A stretch of 15,173 bases of DNA from Cyanobacteria bacterium UBA947 (GTDB lineage: Bacteria; Cyanobacteriota; Vampirovibrionia; Gastranaerophilales; Gastranaerophilaceae): positions 1-15,173 of the forward strand of contig DBCX01000024.1 in NCBI GenBank assembly GCA_002293275.1. The letters run 5' to 3'. The notes under the pieces were generated by a model. The model was not told the origin of the DNA and searched no databases. It was given only the letters and a program-made list of their open reading frames with translations. Every line of letters starts with the position of its first letter. Position 1 is the stretch's first letter. Shown here one piece after another: positions 7,472 to 15,173 of this stretch. Made by a program: the position numbers and the translations under genes.

Positions 7472-10400
7472 ATTTTCTCCTTACTTTTTGGTGTAAAAAA
7501 TATCTTTACTTTTTCTTGCGTTGATTTTTTTTCAATCGCTTCTTTGCGCTGCATTTTCAAAATCTCCTCATCAGATGGCAGTGTTGAGACAAAGTTTTGC
7601 GCCTGTTCAATTTCGGATGCGAGCGCGAGCCACTTGAACGACTTCACCAGCGACAGCGGTTTTGCCACATCGCCTCGCAGGACAACTTGGAATTTTGTTG
7701 TTGACATCACGCCGTAATCATCTTTAAAATCAGGGATCGCCGCCATCTCTTCGGGAGTTACTTCCGCGGTGAAAAGTGTGAACGCCTTTGCCGCAAGGAA
7801 GTTCAATCCCGGCGTAACTTTAATAAGGTTGACCGGGTTAACCGCAGCGATTGGCCCGAGCATATCGGACACCTGCGATGCAAGCCGTGCGCGAAGCTCC
7901 ATATCAGCTTGATTGGTAAGCAAATTCATGTTGCCGCCGATGTGCATGCACAGCACATCACCAAAAGATGTAATAGGGTCAAGTGTTACCACGCCGTCTT
8001 TGAAAAGCAAACTGCCGTCAAGTATCTTGTAGTGCGAAGTGTTGACAGATGTTATGGAATCTATAACGCCGCCGAGCGTGGTCTGGAAAAACTCCGAATT
8101 TCTAATGTTCTCAGCCAGTATAAGATTTTCCAACCGCCCGAACGGACCAAGCTGTCCGTCGCGGATATCAAAATTAACCTTGCCGGCGAGCGTGCGCATT
8201 TGCTCCTCCATTGTGATACCGCTTAGTGTCAAATCGGTGTCAAACGCGGCCGTTCCCGTGAGGGTATCTTTCATTTGCGCCAAAGTCAACAGCGCCTTTT
8301 CACAATTGATGCCCGAACCGCGCAGCCTTATCCCGAGCGCCGTGTTAACAAGGTTTGCGCTGATGTTTCCGCGCACAACCCCGCCAAACGCGCCTGTTCT
8401 AAGATTGTTCAGATAAAAAACATTGTTGCGCATCGCAATCCGGCTCTCGGTATTTGTCAGCACAATCGGGTTTGCGCTCAACCTTGCGATGTCAATATTG
8501 CCGTTTCTGATAACCACCGGAATATCAGCCGGCGCCGCGTTCGGTTTTGGCGCAGGTGCAAATTTAGCGGCAGCGTCCGCGACCTTCATTAATTTGTCAA
8601 CATCAAGGTCCTCCGATTCAAAATCCAGATTGGAGATAACCGCAACCGGTGACGGATTCAAATCCAGCCTCATATTGACTTTCATATCAGACCCGTTGAC
8701 ATCCAACCCTTGTGTTTCAATATCAAGCGACTTGCCTTTGAAAGTCAAATCCGCCGCGTTCATTGACAAGAAAAGTTCGGGGATTGACAGGTCCGCAATC
8801 TTGAACCCGCCGCGGAACCTTGGCGAATCAGCGTTTGAGAACACAAACATTTGCCCGCCGAGTTTCATCGCCGAATCTTTGAACGCAGCAAGCGACATAT
8901 TCAAATCTTCCGGGATACGCACTTTTATCAAATTGATTAGCGGCACGGGCTTGTTAAGGTTTGAGATTGTACCGCTGACGCCCGCAATCTCGGTTGTTTT
9001 TACAGGGGTCTTTTCAGTCGGAGGGGTCACAATAAAAATTCCGGTATCGCGGATATTTAGCCGGTCGCCTTTTAGATGAACTCTTGCGAACAAAAGTGTG
9101 TGCTGTCCGAGCAGCCGCTCAACATCAACCGGTGTAAAATAATTATCCTTGCTGCACATAATTTGCGCGGTCAACTCTTGCCGTTTATCGGTGCCGGTCA
9201 GCACAACGCTGGCCGGGATAACGCCGCTGCCTCTAAAAAACGGCGCAGCGCCCGCGCCCACAAGCCGGCTCAAATCCGCAGCCGCAAAAGAACCGTCCGC
9301 GCTAAAAGAAATAACCGGTTTTTTTACATAATCCATAAAGCTCGCGGCAACATATATCTTCGACCCGTCGTTGACGTTGACTGTCGAAGGCGGAACAATA
9401 ATATTTTTCGGGTCAATTTTTACAACAAGTTTTGGGTTTGAAATAACAGAGCCCGGCAGGCTGATTTTTAAATTATTGTTGTCAAACTCGCCGCTGACGG
9501 TTTTAAAATCCGAAACAAACGCGGCTTTCGCAAGCTCGTTAGAAATATTTGTTCCGCTTTTTTTATCGGTCACGGATAAATCCGAAAGCTGCCCGTCAAT
9601 TGATGCTTTTGCGTTTTTCAGCTTGCCTTGCAGTTTCAAATCCAGTGTGAGGTTTGCGCTTTTCAAATCCACGGCGTTTTTCAAATCCCGCGGTGCAAAG
9701 GCTTTGTACAGCCCCGGCAGCGGGAGATTGTCTGTCACGACTGCGATATCAGCAACGGATTTTTTATCAATTTTGCCCAGAACTTTCAGCGCGGAGCCGT
9801 CAACATACGCTGCAACATCAACTATCATGTTGTCGTTAAAATTAATATCCGCGTTGAAATCTTTAATCCCGAGATTTTTGTTTTTGAGCGCACCGTCGCG
9901 TGCAACAATACTGCCGAGCGCCTTTATTTTTTTGAAATTAGTTTTTATTGCAACATCTGTTTTCACAAACCCGCTGGCATCAACGGCCGCAAGCTCGTGT
10001 TTTACGCGCAGGGTATCCAAAAGTGCGCGCGCCAAAATCAAGACATCGTTGAGATAAATCTCTTTGCTGCGGATTTGCATATCCATATTAGGACGTTTGC
10101 CGTAATCCAGTTTGCCCAAAATTTCAATATTTTGTTCGGGTGTTACAAACAGATTTGTGTTCGTGTCAACGGTTGTCCCGCGGAATTTTGCGGCAACAGC
10201 GCTTTGTGGAAGCTGCATCCCTTGCAGCGTCATGGTCAAGCCGTCAACGTTCAGATGCCCGTACATCCCGTTTTTGCGGATTTTCAGTTTTGTGTCAACA
10301 TTGGTTTTAATATCGTAATCCCGGTAGGTCAAAACAGGGTTGACAAACGGAATCTCAACGCGCTGCACCGGATCGTCCTCTTTATCAAGCTTTGCAGCCG

Positions 10401-11073
10401 GCGGGATGTAGGTGTTTATGTCAATGTTCGCGATGATGTTTTTTGCCTCGTCGCTGAAAAATTCCGCGGCCGTTTTTAGGCCAAACTTGTTCACGTTATA
10501 AGAAATCAGCGCCTCGTCGCCTTGCAGCAAAAGATAATGTTTGGATTTTAAATCATTAATATTAATTTTGTAGTCGGTAATTTTGATTTTCGGCACCTTA
10601 ATCCGTATCAGCGACGCGAAATTAAATCCCTCGCCGGTTGCGGCTGCCATCTTTGCCTCGGACTCTTGCGAGTTGAGAATATCTTCAATTATGCGCACAA
10701 TTTTGAACTCTTTGCCGTCTGCGATTTCAATATTCACCCGCGGGGAAACAACCTCGGCGCACGAGACTTTCACCGTCAAAAGCGCAAGACTTGGCAGCGC
10801 CAGCCGTGTTTTAACCGATTGCGTGCTAAAAAGGCTCGTGCCGTCAGGGAGTTTAACGCTGATGTTATCGGCTTTTACGCCGACACCCAAAAGCGGTGTT
10901 GTTAAAATCTTGGCGTTGTCATAATCTATCTCAATCCCTGTTTGTTCCCGGACAATATCTTGCAGCCCGAATTTTAGCATATTCAAATCAATAACATTCG
11001 GCACAAAAAAGAGAAACTCCGCATAAAGCGTGAATAACACAGTACCCAAAACCCATAAAATCTTTCGCATCAT
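7468..11073 (-). CDS. Large AsmA-like / bridge-like envelope protein
   Basis: The 1201-residue protein has one N-terminal membrane segment (about residues 4-26, ending FFVPNVI) and then a very long beta-rich region with repeated short strands, the build of AsmA/TamB/YhdP-type proteins. These are inner-membrane proteins whose beta-groove crosses the periplasm and is thought to carry phospholipids to, or help assemble, the outer membrane. The most family-like part is residues about 895-1105. It has 'LTGTAAFDTDLTLSG', then 'GKVNFDIRDGQLGPFGRLE' leading into a conserved-looking LAENIRNS helix (about 980), and 'VVTLDPITSFGDVLCMHIGG', as in AsmA C-terminal domains. A Pro/Ala linker is near 838, and the last 50 residues are charged and Lys-rich. 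Two ATGs stand in tandem at the start; I choose 11073 because the membrane anchor needs it, although no Shine-Dalgarno is visible (see promoter entry). It is translationally coupled to the SIMPL gene. The exact subfamily is uncertain. Confidence 0.82.
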   Translation of the reverse strand: MMRKILWVLGTVLFTLYAEFLFFVPNVIDLNMLKFGLQDIVREQTGIEIDYDNAKILTTPLLGVGVKADNISVKLPDGTSLFSTQSVKTRLALPSLALLTVKVSCAEVVSPRVNIEIADGKEFKIVRIIEDILNSQESEAKMAAATGEGFNFASLIRIKVPKIKITDYKININDLKSKHYLLLQGDEALISYNVNKFGLKTAAEFFSDEAKNIIANIDINTYIPPAAKLDKEDDPVQRVEIPFVNPVLTYRDYDIKTNVDTKLKIRKNGMYGHLNVDGLTMTLQGMQLPQSAVAAKFRGTTVDTNTNLFVTPEQNIEILGKLDYGKRPNMDMQIRSKEIYLNDVLILARALLDTLRVKHELAAVDASGFVKTDVAIKTNFKKIKALGSIVARDGALKNKNLGIKDFNADINFNDNMIVDVAAYVDGSALKVLGKIDKKSVADIAVVTDNLPLPGLYKAFAPRDLKNAVDLKSANLTLDLKLQGKLKNAKASIDGQLSDLSVTDKKSGTNISNELAKAAFVSDFKTVSGEFDNNNLKISLPGSVISNPKLVVKIDPKNIIVPPSTVNVNDGSKIYVAASFMDYVKKPVISFSADGSFAAADLSRLVGAGAAPFFRGSGVIPASVVLTGTDKRQELTAQIMCSKDNYFTPVDVERLLGQHTLLFARVHLKGDRLNIRDTGIFIVTPPTEKTPVKTTEIAGVSGTISNLNKPVPLINLIKVRIPEDLNMSLAAFKDSAMKLGGQMFVFSNADSPRFRGGFKIADLSIPELFLSMNAADLTFKGKSLDIETQGLDVNGSDMKVNMRLDLNPSPVAVISNLDFESEDLDVDKLMKVADAAAKFAPAPKPNAAPADIPVVIRNGNIDIARLSANPIVLTNTESRIAMRNNVFYLNNLRTGAFGGVVRGNISANLVNTALGIRLRGSGINCEKALLTLAQMKDTLTGTAAFDTDLTLSGITMEEQMRTLAGKVNFDIRDGQLGPFGRLENLILAENIRNSEFFQTTLGGVIDSITSVNTSHYKILDGSLLFKDGVVTLDPITSFGDVLCMHIGGNMNLLTNQADMELRARLASQVSDMLGPIAAVNPVNLIKVTPGLNFLAAKAFTLFTAEVTPEEMAAIPDFKDDYGVMSTTKFQVVLRGDVAKPLSLVKSFKWLALASEIEQAQNFVSTLPSDEEILKMQRKEAIEKKSTQEKVKIFFTPKSKEKI
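7477..7482 (-). promoter_or_regulatory. Ribosome binding site of the SIMPL gene, inside the AsmA-like coding end
   Basis: AAGGAG on the minus strand is 5 bases before ATG 7471 and lies within the last codons of the upstream AsmA-like gene. It picks the first of two in-frame ATGs (7471 rather than 7459) and supports translational coupling through the ATGA overlap at 7468-7471. Confidence 0.75.
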
Positions 11074-11081
11074 ATTAATAA

Positions 11082-11110
11082 ATAATACTCAAAAAGAAAA
11101 GATTTTTCAA
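11082..11110 (-). promoter_or_regulatory. Sigma-70-like promoter for the AsmA-like/SIMPL/kinase genes
   Basis: On the minus strand TTGAAA (11110-11105) and TATTAT (11087-11082) are separated by exactly 17 bases, each close to consensus. Transcription would start about 6-9 bases past the -10 box, at roughly 11073-11076, that is on or right next to the ATG at 11073. No Shine-Dalgarno is seen, which fits a leaderless or nearly leaderless message. AT-rich sequence raises the chance of a random match. Confidence 0.5.
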
Positions 11111-11114
11111 CCGC

Positions 11115-11131
11115 TAATTAATTATTAATTA
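11115..11131 (-). promoter_or_regulatory. AT-only inverted repeat, possible UP element
   Basis: TAATTA (11115-11120) and TAATTA (11126-11131) flank ATTAT, forming a pure A/T inverted repeat. It includes the stop codon of the upstream calpain-like gene. Relative to the promoter at 11082-11110 it would occupy about -41 to -57, where UP elements bind the RNA polymerase alpha subunit. It has no G/C stem and no following T-run on the minus strand, so it is not a good terminator. Confidence 0.25.
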
Positions 11132-14100
11132 TCCGCCGTTCGCCTCACGGATAGCCTCTTTTTGTTTCTTGCTTAAGCCAAGTAACATGTCCACCACATT
11201 AAACATGGCGCATGGTCCGGGTATTTCGTCTTCATCGTCTACTACCGTTTCGACCGGAACCATTGGAATCAGTTTTAGTTCACTTTTAATTTGCCGCAGT
11301 GCATCAGACGGCGTTTGTGCGTTCTCAATAATAGATTTCATGGCGTCAATATCATAGCTTAAAGCTTGATTTTTGGTTTTTGCATCCGTCTTAATTCTGT
11401 CAATAACTTCCAAAAATTCTTTTTTATAATCAACGCTTTCACCAAAATTTAATTTTACAACATCTTGAAGAAAAACTTCAGCGAAATCATCCGGTTCTTC
11501 TGATAAATTTTTCGTCCAGGTGTCACCGTTCAACCCGGCCAGTTTTACACATTCTATCAAACTCTCACTCATTCCAGTAGGCGAATATACGTGGCCGCCG
11601 CTAAAATAACCGTATTCTTGGGCAAATTTATCCCAACCTGCTTGCATTTTTTTGTCATCATCCAGGGCTTTTTTCATATCGTCAATCCTTGAATAACCCA
11701 TCTTGTCGACAGTCAAAGAGGTCAATTCTTTGATGTTCAGAGTCGAGGACTCAACTATTTTTATTCCGGTTGTGTTTTCAAAACCTTCTTGTGTGCTCGC
11801 GTCAATAACTCGTAATTTTCCGGCGGGCACATCAGGATTTTGTCTTACAATAACGGTATTTTCCGGCAAATCAACGCTGCCTTTTACAAAAAAGTCCGTC
11901 AATCCTCCGCCGATAAGATTTTCTTTTTCGGCCGATTCCAAAACGCCGGTCATCGGAGCAATCACGGCAAATTTCTTTCCTGACCAGTTTCCTCCCATAT
12001 GATCTTCAACCGGATGATTTAGCGTAAAGTGAACCGTTGAACGGTATTGGCTGACGCCGTCTTCGGCCTTTGTGGCGTCTTTAACTGATTTTATCCGGCC
12101 GCCTTCGGGGAAATAGTCGGTAAGATGCACCATAACCAGTTTGTCCGGCGACAAATCATCAAAATCTTTCAACGGGTTAGCGACAAACCCGTCCAGCAAA
12201 GGGGTTGTCTCATCTATTATTTTTACGGCGTTCAGGTTGTTGACCGGAACCAAAGCTTGTGTCGATGCCGGCGCATCCTCTGCCAGGTGTCCCAAATCTA
12301 TTCCGCCGCCGGGTTTTGTTGGGGTTTGCGCAGAATCTATTTTTACAATATTAATATTAGAAAAATTATTTTTAAACTCATCCATTGTCAAATCTATTGT
12401 CTGCGCGCAATTCCACGGGTTGATAACTTTTACAGTCCCTTTTTGTGCGTCAACACCTGCAATGCTGTACGCGTGCATTTGGTACACAAGTTTTTCAGCT
12501 ATACTTGCAAGATTATCGCTTTTTAAAATATTTTCCAAGCCGGCACTGGCCGCCGAAACCAAATGGTCAGGGCTGTTGCCGTACTCGTTTAACACCCCGA
12601 GCCACTTATCTTCAGCGAGCACATCCATCTTTTTGACCATTGTTTCTGATTTGGCCATATTATCAAGAATTGTTTGTCGGTCAAAACCCAAATTCAGGAT
12701 TGTGTCGTCTGCACCGTCCAAAAATCTTTGTTTTTCCGATTCTACCCATTCTCTCATTTCTGCCATCGCTTCTTCCGAGAATGGCCCAATGTCCGAATCC
12801 GGTTGTTTTAGATATGTTTTAGATTCATTACCGCCCAGCAGCTTGTCGTATACATCAAGTTGAGTACCGCCCTCATTTGCTTCAAACTTTATATTACCCA
12901 GGCTTTTTTCTTTCGCTTCACCTGTTGCAACGAGCACCTTTTTGTATGCTTCTTCCAACATTTGTATACCTTTTGCACCTTTGATATGTTTATCGCCTTC
13001 AAGACGGAAAGATTTTATATCAAAGTTTATCGGAGCATCAGGCATACCGGGGAATTTGATTGTAATGTTGTCGCCTTGCTGTTCAAACATATCATACAGT
13101 TTTGCACGGGATTGGGGATTTCTCATAAAATCTGACAATGCGCTTACCAAATAGCAGTCTCCGAATTTCCCTTGTGCAAACGCATACCTTTCAACCGGAG
13201 GAAAGAGTTCCAAATATGTTTCAGCATCCATTTTTAGCGGTTGAAGCCCCTGATTGGTTTTTGCAAACAATTTTCCGTCGGCATTAACAATATCACCTTC
13301 TTTTGCGTTTTCAAGTGTTTCAAATATAGGCTCGTTAGCGGAAAGTTTATTAATATCTTTTTGAACAAGCGGATGTATTTCACCGTCTGTTGCCATCACT
13401 CTTAAAATGTGAGACGGCAGCTTGCCTTCTCGGGTCAAATCCAAGATATTCATCAATTCTTCGTATTTTTGCGGGTTGTTAACTTGGGCATTGAGTATAT
13501 TTTCAATCCCATAAAGGAACATTTTTTCTGTTGTATCAGATGATGTCTGGTCCAAACTTTGCCAAACAGGTTCTTTACCTTGAATTTTTGCATTTAACAA
13601 TTGTTCAACGACAGCATTTGCGTCTGTTCCGTTTTGGGAATATTTATCCAGAAGTGAATTAATATACGTTTTATCTTCTGCTTGAAAGCCTTGTAAAATA
13701 TTTTCCAGCGCAACCGTCGGGGTTTGTGCCACAGTTGATGAAGCCGCCGGCGCGTCCTCTGCAAAGTGCTGCAAATCTATCCCGTCGCCCGGCCGTGCAG
13801 GTGCCGGCGCAGATTGCACCGCGTGCGCTGCAGTACTTTTTGCAACAGGTGTTGCATCATGAACTGTCACCGCTGCTTTTAAATCTGCGGTATCAACCCA
13901 CCCGTCGTATGCATCAATGTATTGCTCGTCGGTTGAGATTTTACCCAAAAATTCAATATCAAGCGTTTTCTTTTGCAGATCTGATGCAGGGACATCGTTA
14001 AAATTTGCTCCCAAATAGATTTCAGGCTGTTCTGCGCCGAATATATCACCGAGCAGGTTTTTTGCATAGCTAAATATACCGTCTCGTACCGCGCCGTTAA

Positions 14101-15173
14101 TATCATCGCCGCCTTTGAAACTATTTTTAATTTCTATATTATCAATTACAAAAACGGGCTTTCCTTCGTTGTTTTTGCCTGCAAAGACAACAGCGTTGCC
14201 TACAGTTTTGCCCGACAGGTTATCTACAACCTCAATCATATTAAAAGATGAGTTCAAAAGGTACGCTGGCATTGCATTACCGTTACCGCCGTCAAGCGCT
14301 ATGCAGCAGGTTGAATAATTGCCCTGGAACAAGTCTTTTGCCGGGTCTCTGTCCCACATTTTTATGGTTACGTCGACGGATTTTGTGCCGGTTTCGCCTT
14401 TAATCTTGGCGATATCAGCGAGTCTTTGTTCAAAGTGGTCTTTTATAGTCAGGGTGTTTCTTGCAGTGGTGGCTCTTTCGGGATTGTTCAAATTTCCTTG
14501 CGCACGCTGCCAAACACTCTCAAGTGATTTGTTGAAATTTTCTATAAAATCTTTTGTCTTTGCTTGGGAGCTTGCGATATCGCCCGGCAGATAGAACTCT
14601 CCTTCTTTGATGTAATTTTTGTACTGCTTGTCAATCAAACCTTTTACCGGAGAGTTTCGCAATACTTCAACGTCTTCCAAAAACTGTTTTTGAACTTCTT
14701 TAATCTGTGAAAAAGATTTTGCGGCCGTTTTTACGTTCACATTGTTTTTACTGTTTGGATTCAGCCACGCGTCATAATCAAGCCCGGCATCTTCAAACGC
14801 CGCTTTGGTGACAGCATTGTCTGCGCCGTACTTGTTTGTTGTATCTTGAATATACTCTTTAAAGTTTCCAAGATTTGTCGCTTTGATTAAGTCGTTCAAT
14901 TCACCGGCTGATTGCTCTTTAAGAATGGCAGGTATTGAATGTACATAATCAATATCCCAGGACAGCAATTTTTCTTGAGGGATTGCAGCGATTTCACTCT
15001 GGCTCATACCGGCTTTTTCAAAAATATAATTCATGAGATTTTTCTTGGCGGCAGGAATATCTACTTTGCCGGAATTTGCCATATTGGCAAGTATAGTTTT
15101 ATCAGCTCCGACTAATTTATATGCTTCAATAATATTAATCAAATCAACCTTGTTTGTTGACAACAAAGGTCTG
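11129..15173 (-). CDS. Giant multidomain protein with calpain-like (C2) cysteine protease core, 5' end cut by window
   Basis: The frame is open to the window end (Arg-Pro precede the TTG at 15166), so the true start is outside; residue numbers here count from that TTG, with 1345 visible. Block 1 (about 1-455) is helical, then has a domain with 'YSTCCIALDGGNGNAM' (Cys287-Cys288) and a following strand-turn-strand of uncertain family. Block 2 (about 475-950) has a helical lead and then a calpain-type protease: QGKFGDCYLVSALSDF gives the oxyanion Gln665 and catalytic Cys671, six apart as in calpains; 'MHAYSIAG' gives His898 and 'VINPWN' gives Asn916. All triad residues are present, so activity is plausible. 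Block 3 (about 970-1345) has 'VHLTDYFPEGG' (His1014) and HFTLNHPV (1046-1053), of unknown function. Two near-identical linkers separate the blocks. The C-terminus is acidic, then helical, ending Asn-Gly-Gly. The AsmA-like gene follows after 55 bp. The role could be a secreted effector or an intracellular processing enzyme; no export signal can be judged. Confidence 0.8.
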   Translation of the reverse strand, partial: RPLLSTNKVDLINIIEAYKLVGADKTILANMANSGKVDIPAAKKNLMNYIFEKAGMSQSEIAAIPQEKLLSWDIDYVHSIPAILKEQSAGELNDLIKATNLGNFKEYIQDTTNKYGADNAVTKAAFEDAGLDYDAWLNPNSKNNVNVKTAAKSFSQIKEVQKQFLEDVEVLRNSPVKGLIDKQYKNYIKEGEFYLPGDIASSQAKTKDFIENFNKSLESVWQRAQGNLNNPERATTARNTLTIKDHFEQRLADIAKIKGETGTKSVDVTIKMWDRDPAKDLFQGNYSTCCIALDGGNGNAMPAYLLNSSFNMIEVVDNLSGKTVGNAVVFAGKNNEGKPVFVIDNIEIKNSFKGGDDINGAVRDGIFSYAKNLLGDIFGAEQPEIYLGANFNDVPASDLQKKTLDIEFLGKISTDEQYIDAYDGWVDTADLKAAVTVHDATPVAKSTAAHAVQSAPAPARPGDGIDLQHFAEDAPAASSTVAQTPTVALENILQGFQAEDKTYINSLLDKYSQNGTDANAVVEQLLNAKIQGKEPVWQSLDQTSSDTTEKMFLYGIENILNAQVNNPQKYEELMNILDLTREGKLPSHILRVMATDGEIHPLVQKDINKLSANEPIFETLENAKEGDIVNADGKLFAKTNQGLQPLKMDAETYLELFPPVERYAFAQGKFGDCYLVSALSDFMRNPQSRAKLYDMFEQQGDNITIKFPGMPDAPINFDIKSFRLEGDKHIKGAKGIQMLEEAYKKVLVATGEAKEKSLGNIKFEANEGGTQLDVYDKLLGGNESKTYLKQPDSDIGPFSEEAMAEMREWVESEKQRFLDGADDTILNLGFDRQTILDNMAKSETMVKKMDVLAEDKWLGVLNEYGNSPDHLVSAASAGLENILKSDNLASIAEKLVYQMHAYSIAGVDAQKGTVKVINPWNCAQTIDLTMDEFKNNFSNINIVKIDSAQTPTKPGGGIDLGHLAEDAPASTQALVPVNNLNAVKIIDETTPLLDGFVANPLKDFDDLSPDKLVMVHLTDYFPEGGRIKSVKDATKAEDGVSQYRSTVHFTLNHPVEDHMGGNWSGKKFAVIAPMTGVLESAEKENLIGGGLTDFFVKGSVDLPENTVIVRQNPDVPAGKLRVIDASTQEGFENTTGIKIVESSTLNIKELTSLTVDKMGYSRIDDMKKALDDDKKMQAGWDKFAQEYGYFSGGHVYSPTGMSESLIECVKLAGLNGDTWTKNLSEEPDDFAEVFLQDVVKLNFGESVDYKKEFLEVIDRIKTDAKTKNQALSYDIDAMKSIIENAQTPSDALRQIKSELKLIPMVPVETVVDDEDEIPGPCAMFNVVDMLLGLSKKQKEAIREANGG
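12266..12313 (-). repeat. Linker repeat copy 2 (PGGGIDLGHLAEDAPA) in the calpain-like protein
   Basis: Residues 952-967, 36 residues after the catalytic Asn916 and just before the third block. Copy starts are 493 residues apart. Both copies lie near an AQTPT stretch (before copy 2, after copy 1), suggesting the duplicated unit is longer than the 16 conserved residues. Confidence 0.85.
13745..13792 (-). repeat. Linker repeat copy 1 (PGDGIDLQHFAEDAPA) in the calpain-like protein
   Basis: Residues 459-474, after an Ala/Pro-rich stretch. It matches copy 2 (12266-12313) at 13 of 16 residues and about 38 of 48 bases. It divides the Cys-Cys block from the block with the protease. Confidence 0.85.

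Noticed and set aside
8423..10479. Long open frames on the plus strand opposite the AsmA-like gene (up to about 280 codons)
   Set aside because: They lie wholly antisense to a gene with clear family features, and their products have no coherent domain. The AsmA-like frame is uninterrupted throughout.
11115..11131. A/T inverted repeat as a terminator of the calpain-like gene
   Set aside because: The stem would be A-T only, and it is not followed by a T-run in the minus-strand direction; a role as UP element is more fitting.
12125..13154. Open plus-strand frames opposite the calpain-like gene
   Set aside because: They overlap the catalytic and linker regions of a well-supported gene, and give low-complexity Ser/Phe/Cys-rich products without family marks.
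15164..15166. TTG at 15166 as the real start of the calpain-like gene
   Set aside because: The frame stays open to the window edge and there is no room to see a ribosome binding site, so the start cannot be set here.

Overview
The window comes from a Gram-negative bacterium with a compact genome: three intergenic gaps of 101, 53 and 55 bp and no RNA genes, mobile elements or CRISPR. The evidence for two membranes is a signal-peptide autotransporter with a C-terminal beta-barrel ending in Phe, plus two AsmA-like envelope proteins. The short Val-Ser-Phe-Gly motif near the N-terminus of the kinase-like protein, together with a calpain-type protease and SIMPL/AsmA neighbours, reminds me of gut non-photosynthetic Cyanobacteria relatives (Melainabacteria/Gastranaerophilales). 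That placement is an impression, not a demonstrated fact; another host-associated Gram-negative phylum such as Elusimicrobiota is possible.

Layout. Plus strand, left third: the 3' end of an AsmA-like gene (2-970, cut by the window start), a 101-bp AT-rich gap with a good ribosome binding site, then a 1410-residue type V autotransporter (1072-5304). Its passenger starts with about 13 polymorphic-membrane-protein-type repeats and it ends in a translocator barrel. Minus strand, right two thirds, read from right to left: a giant multidomain protein with a calpain-like cysteine protease core (11129-15173, start outside the window), a 1201-residue AsmA-like protein (7468-11073), a SIMPL/DUF541 periplasmic protein (6740-7471, overlapping the AsmA-like gene by an ATGA) and an atypical protein-kinase-like membrane protein (5301-6686). 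The two strands converge, with the kinase and autotransporter stop codons overlapping and no recognisable terminator.

How the genes may work together. The minus-strand genes are tightly packed and probably co-transcribed at least from the AsmA-like gene to the kinase; a sigma-70-like promoter lies just upstream of the AsmA-like gene and would give an almost leaderless message. The left and middle genes serve the cell envelope (lipid transport or outer-membrane biogenesis, surface display, periplasmic SIMPL protein). The kinase-like protein and the calpain-like protein look like regulatory or effector proteins with eukaryote-like catalytic folds.

Most unusual content: the calpain-like protein is built of three blocks separated by two nearly identical 16-residue linkers. 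Its first and last blocks carry sequence motifs I cannot assign to a known family.
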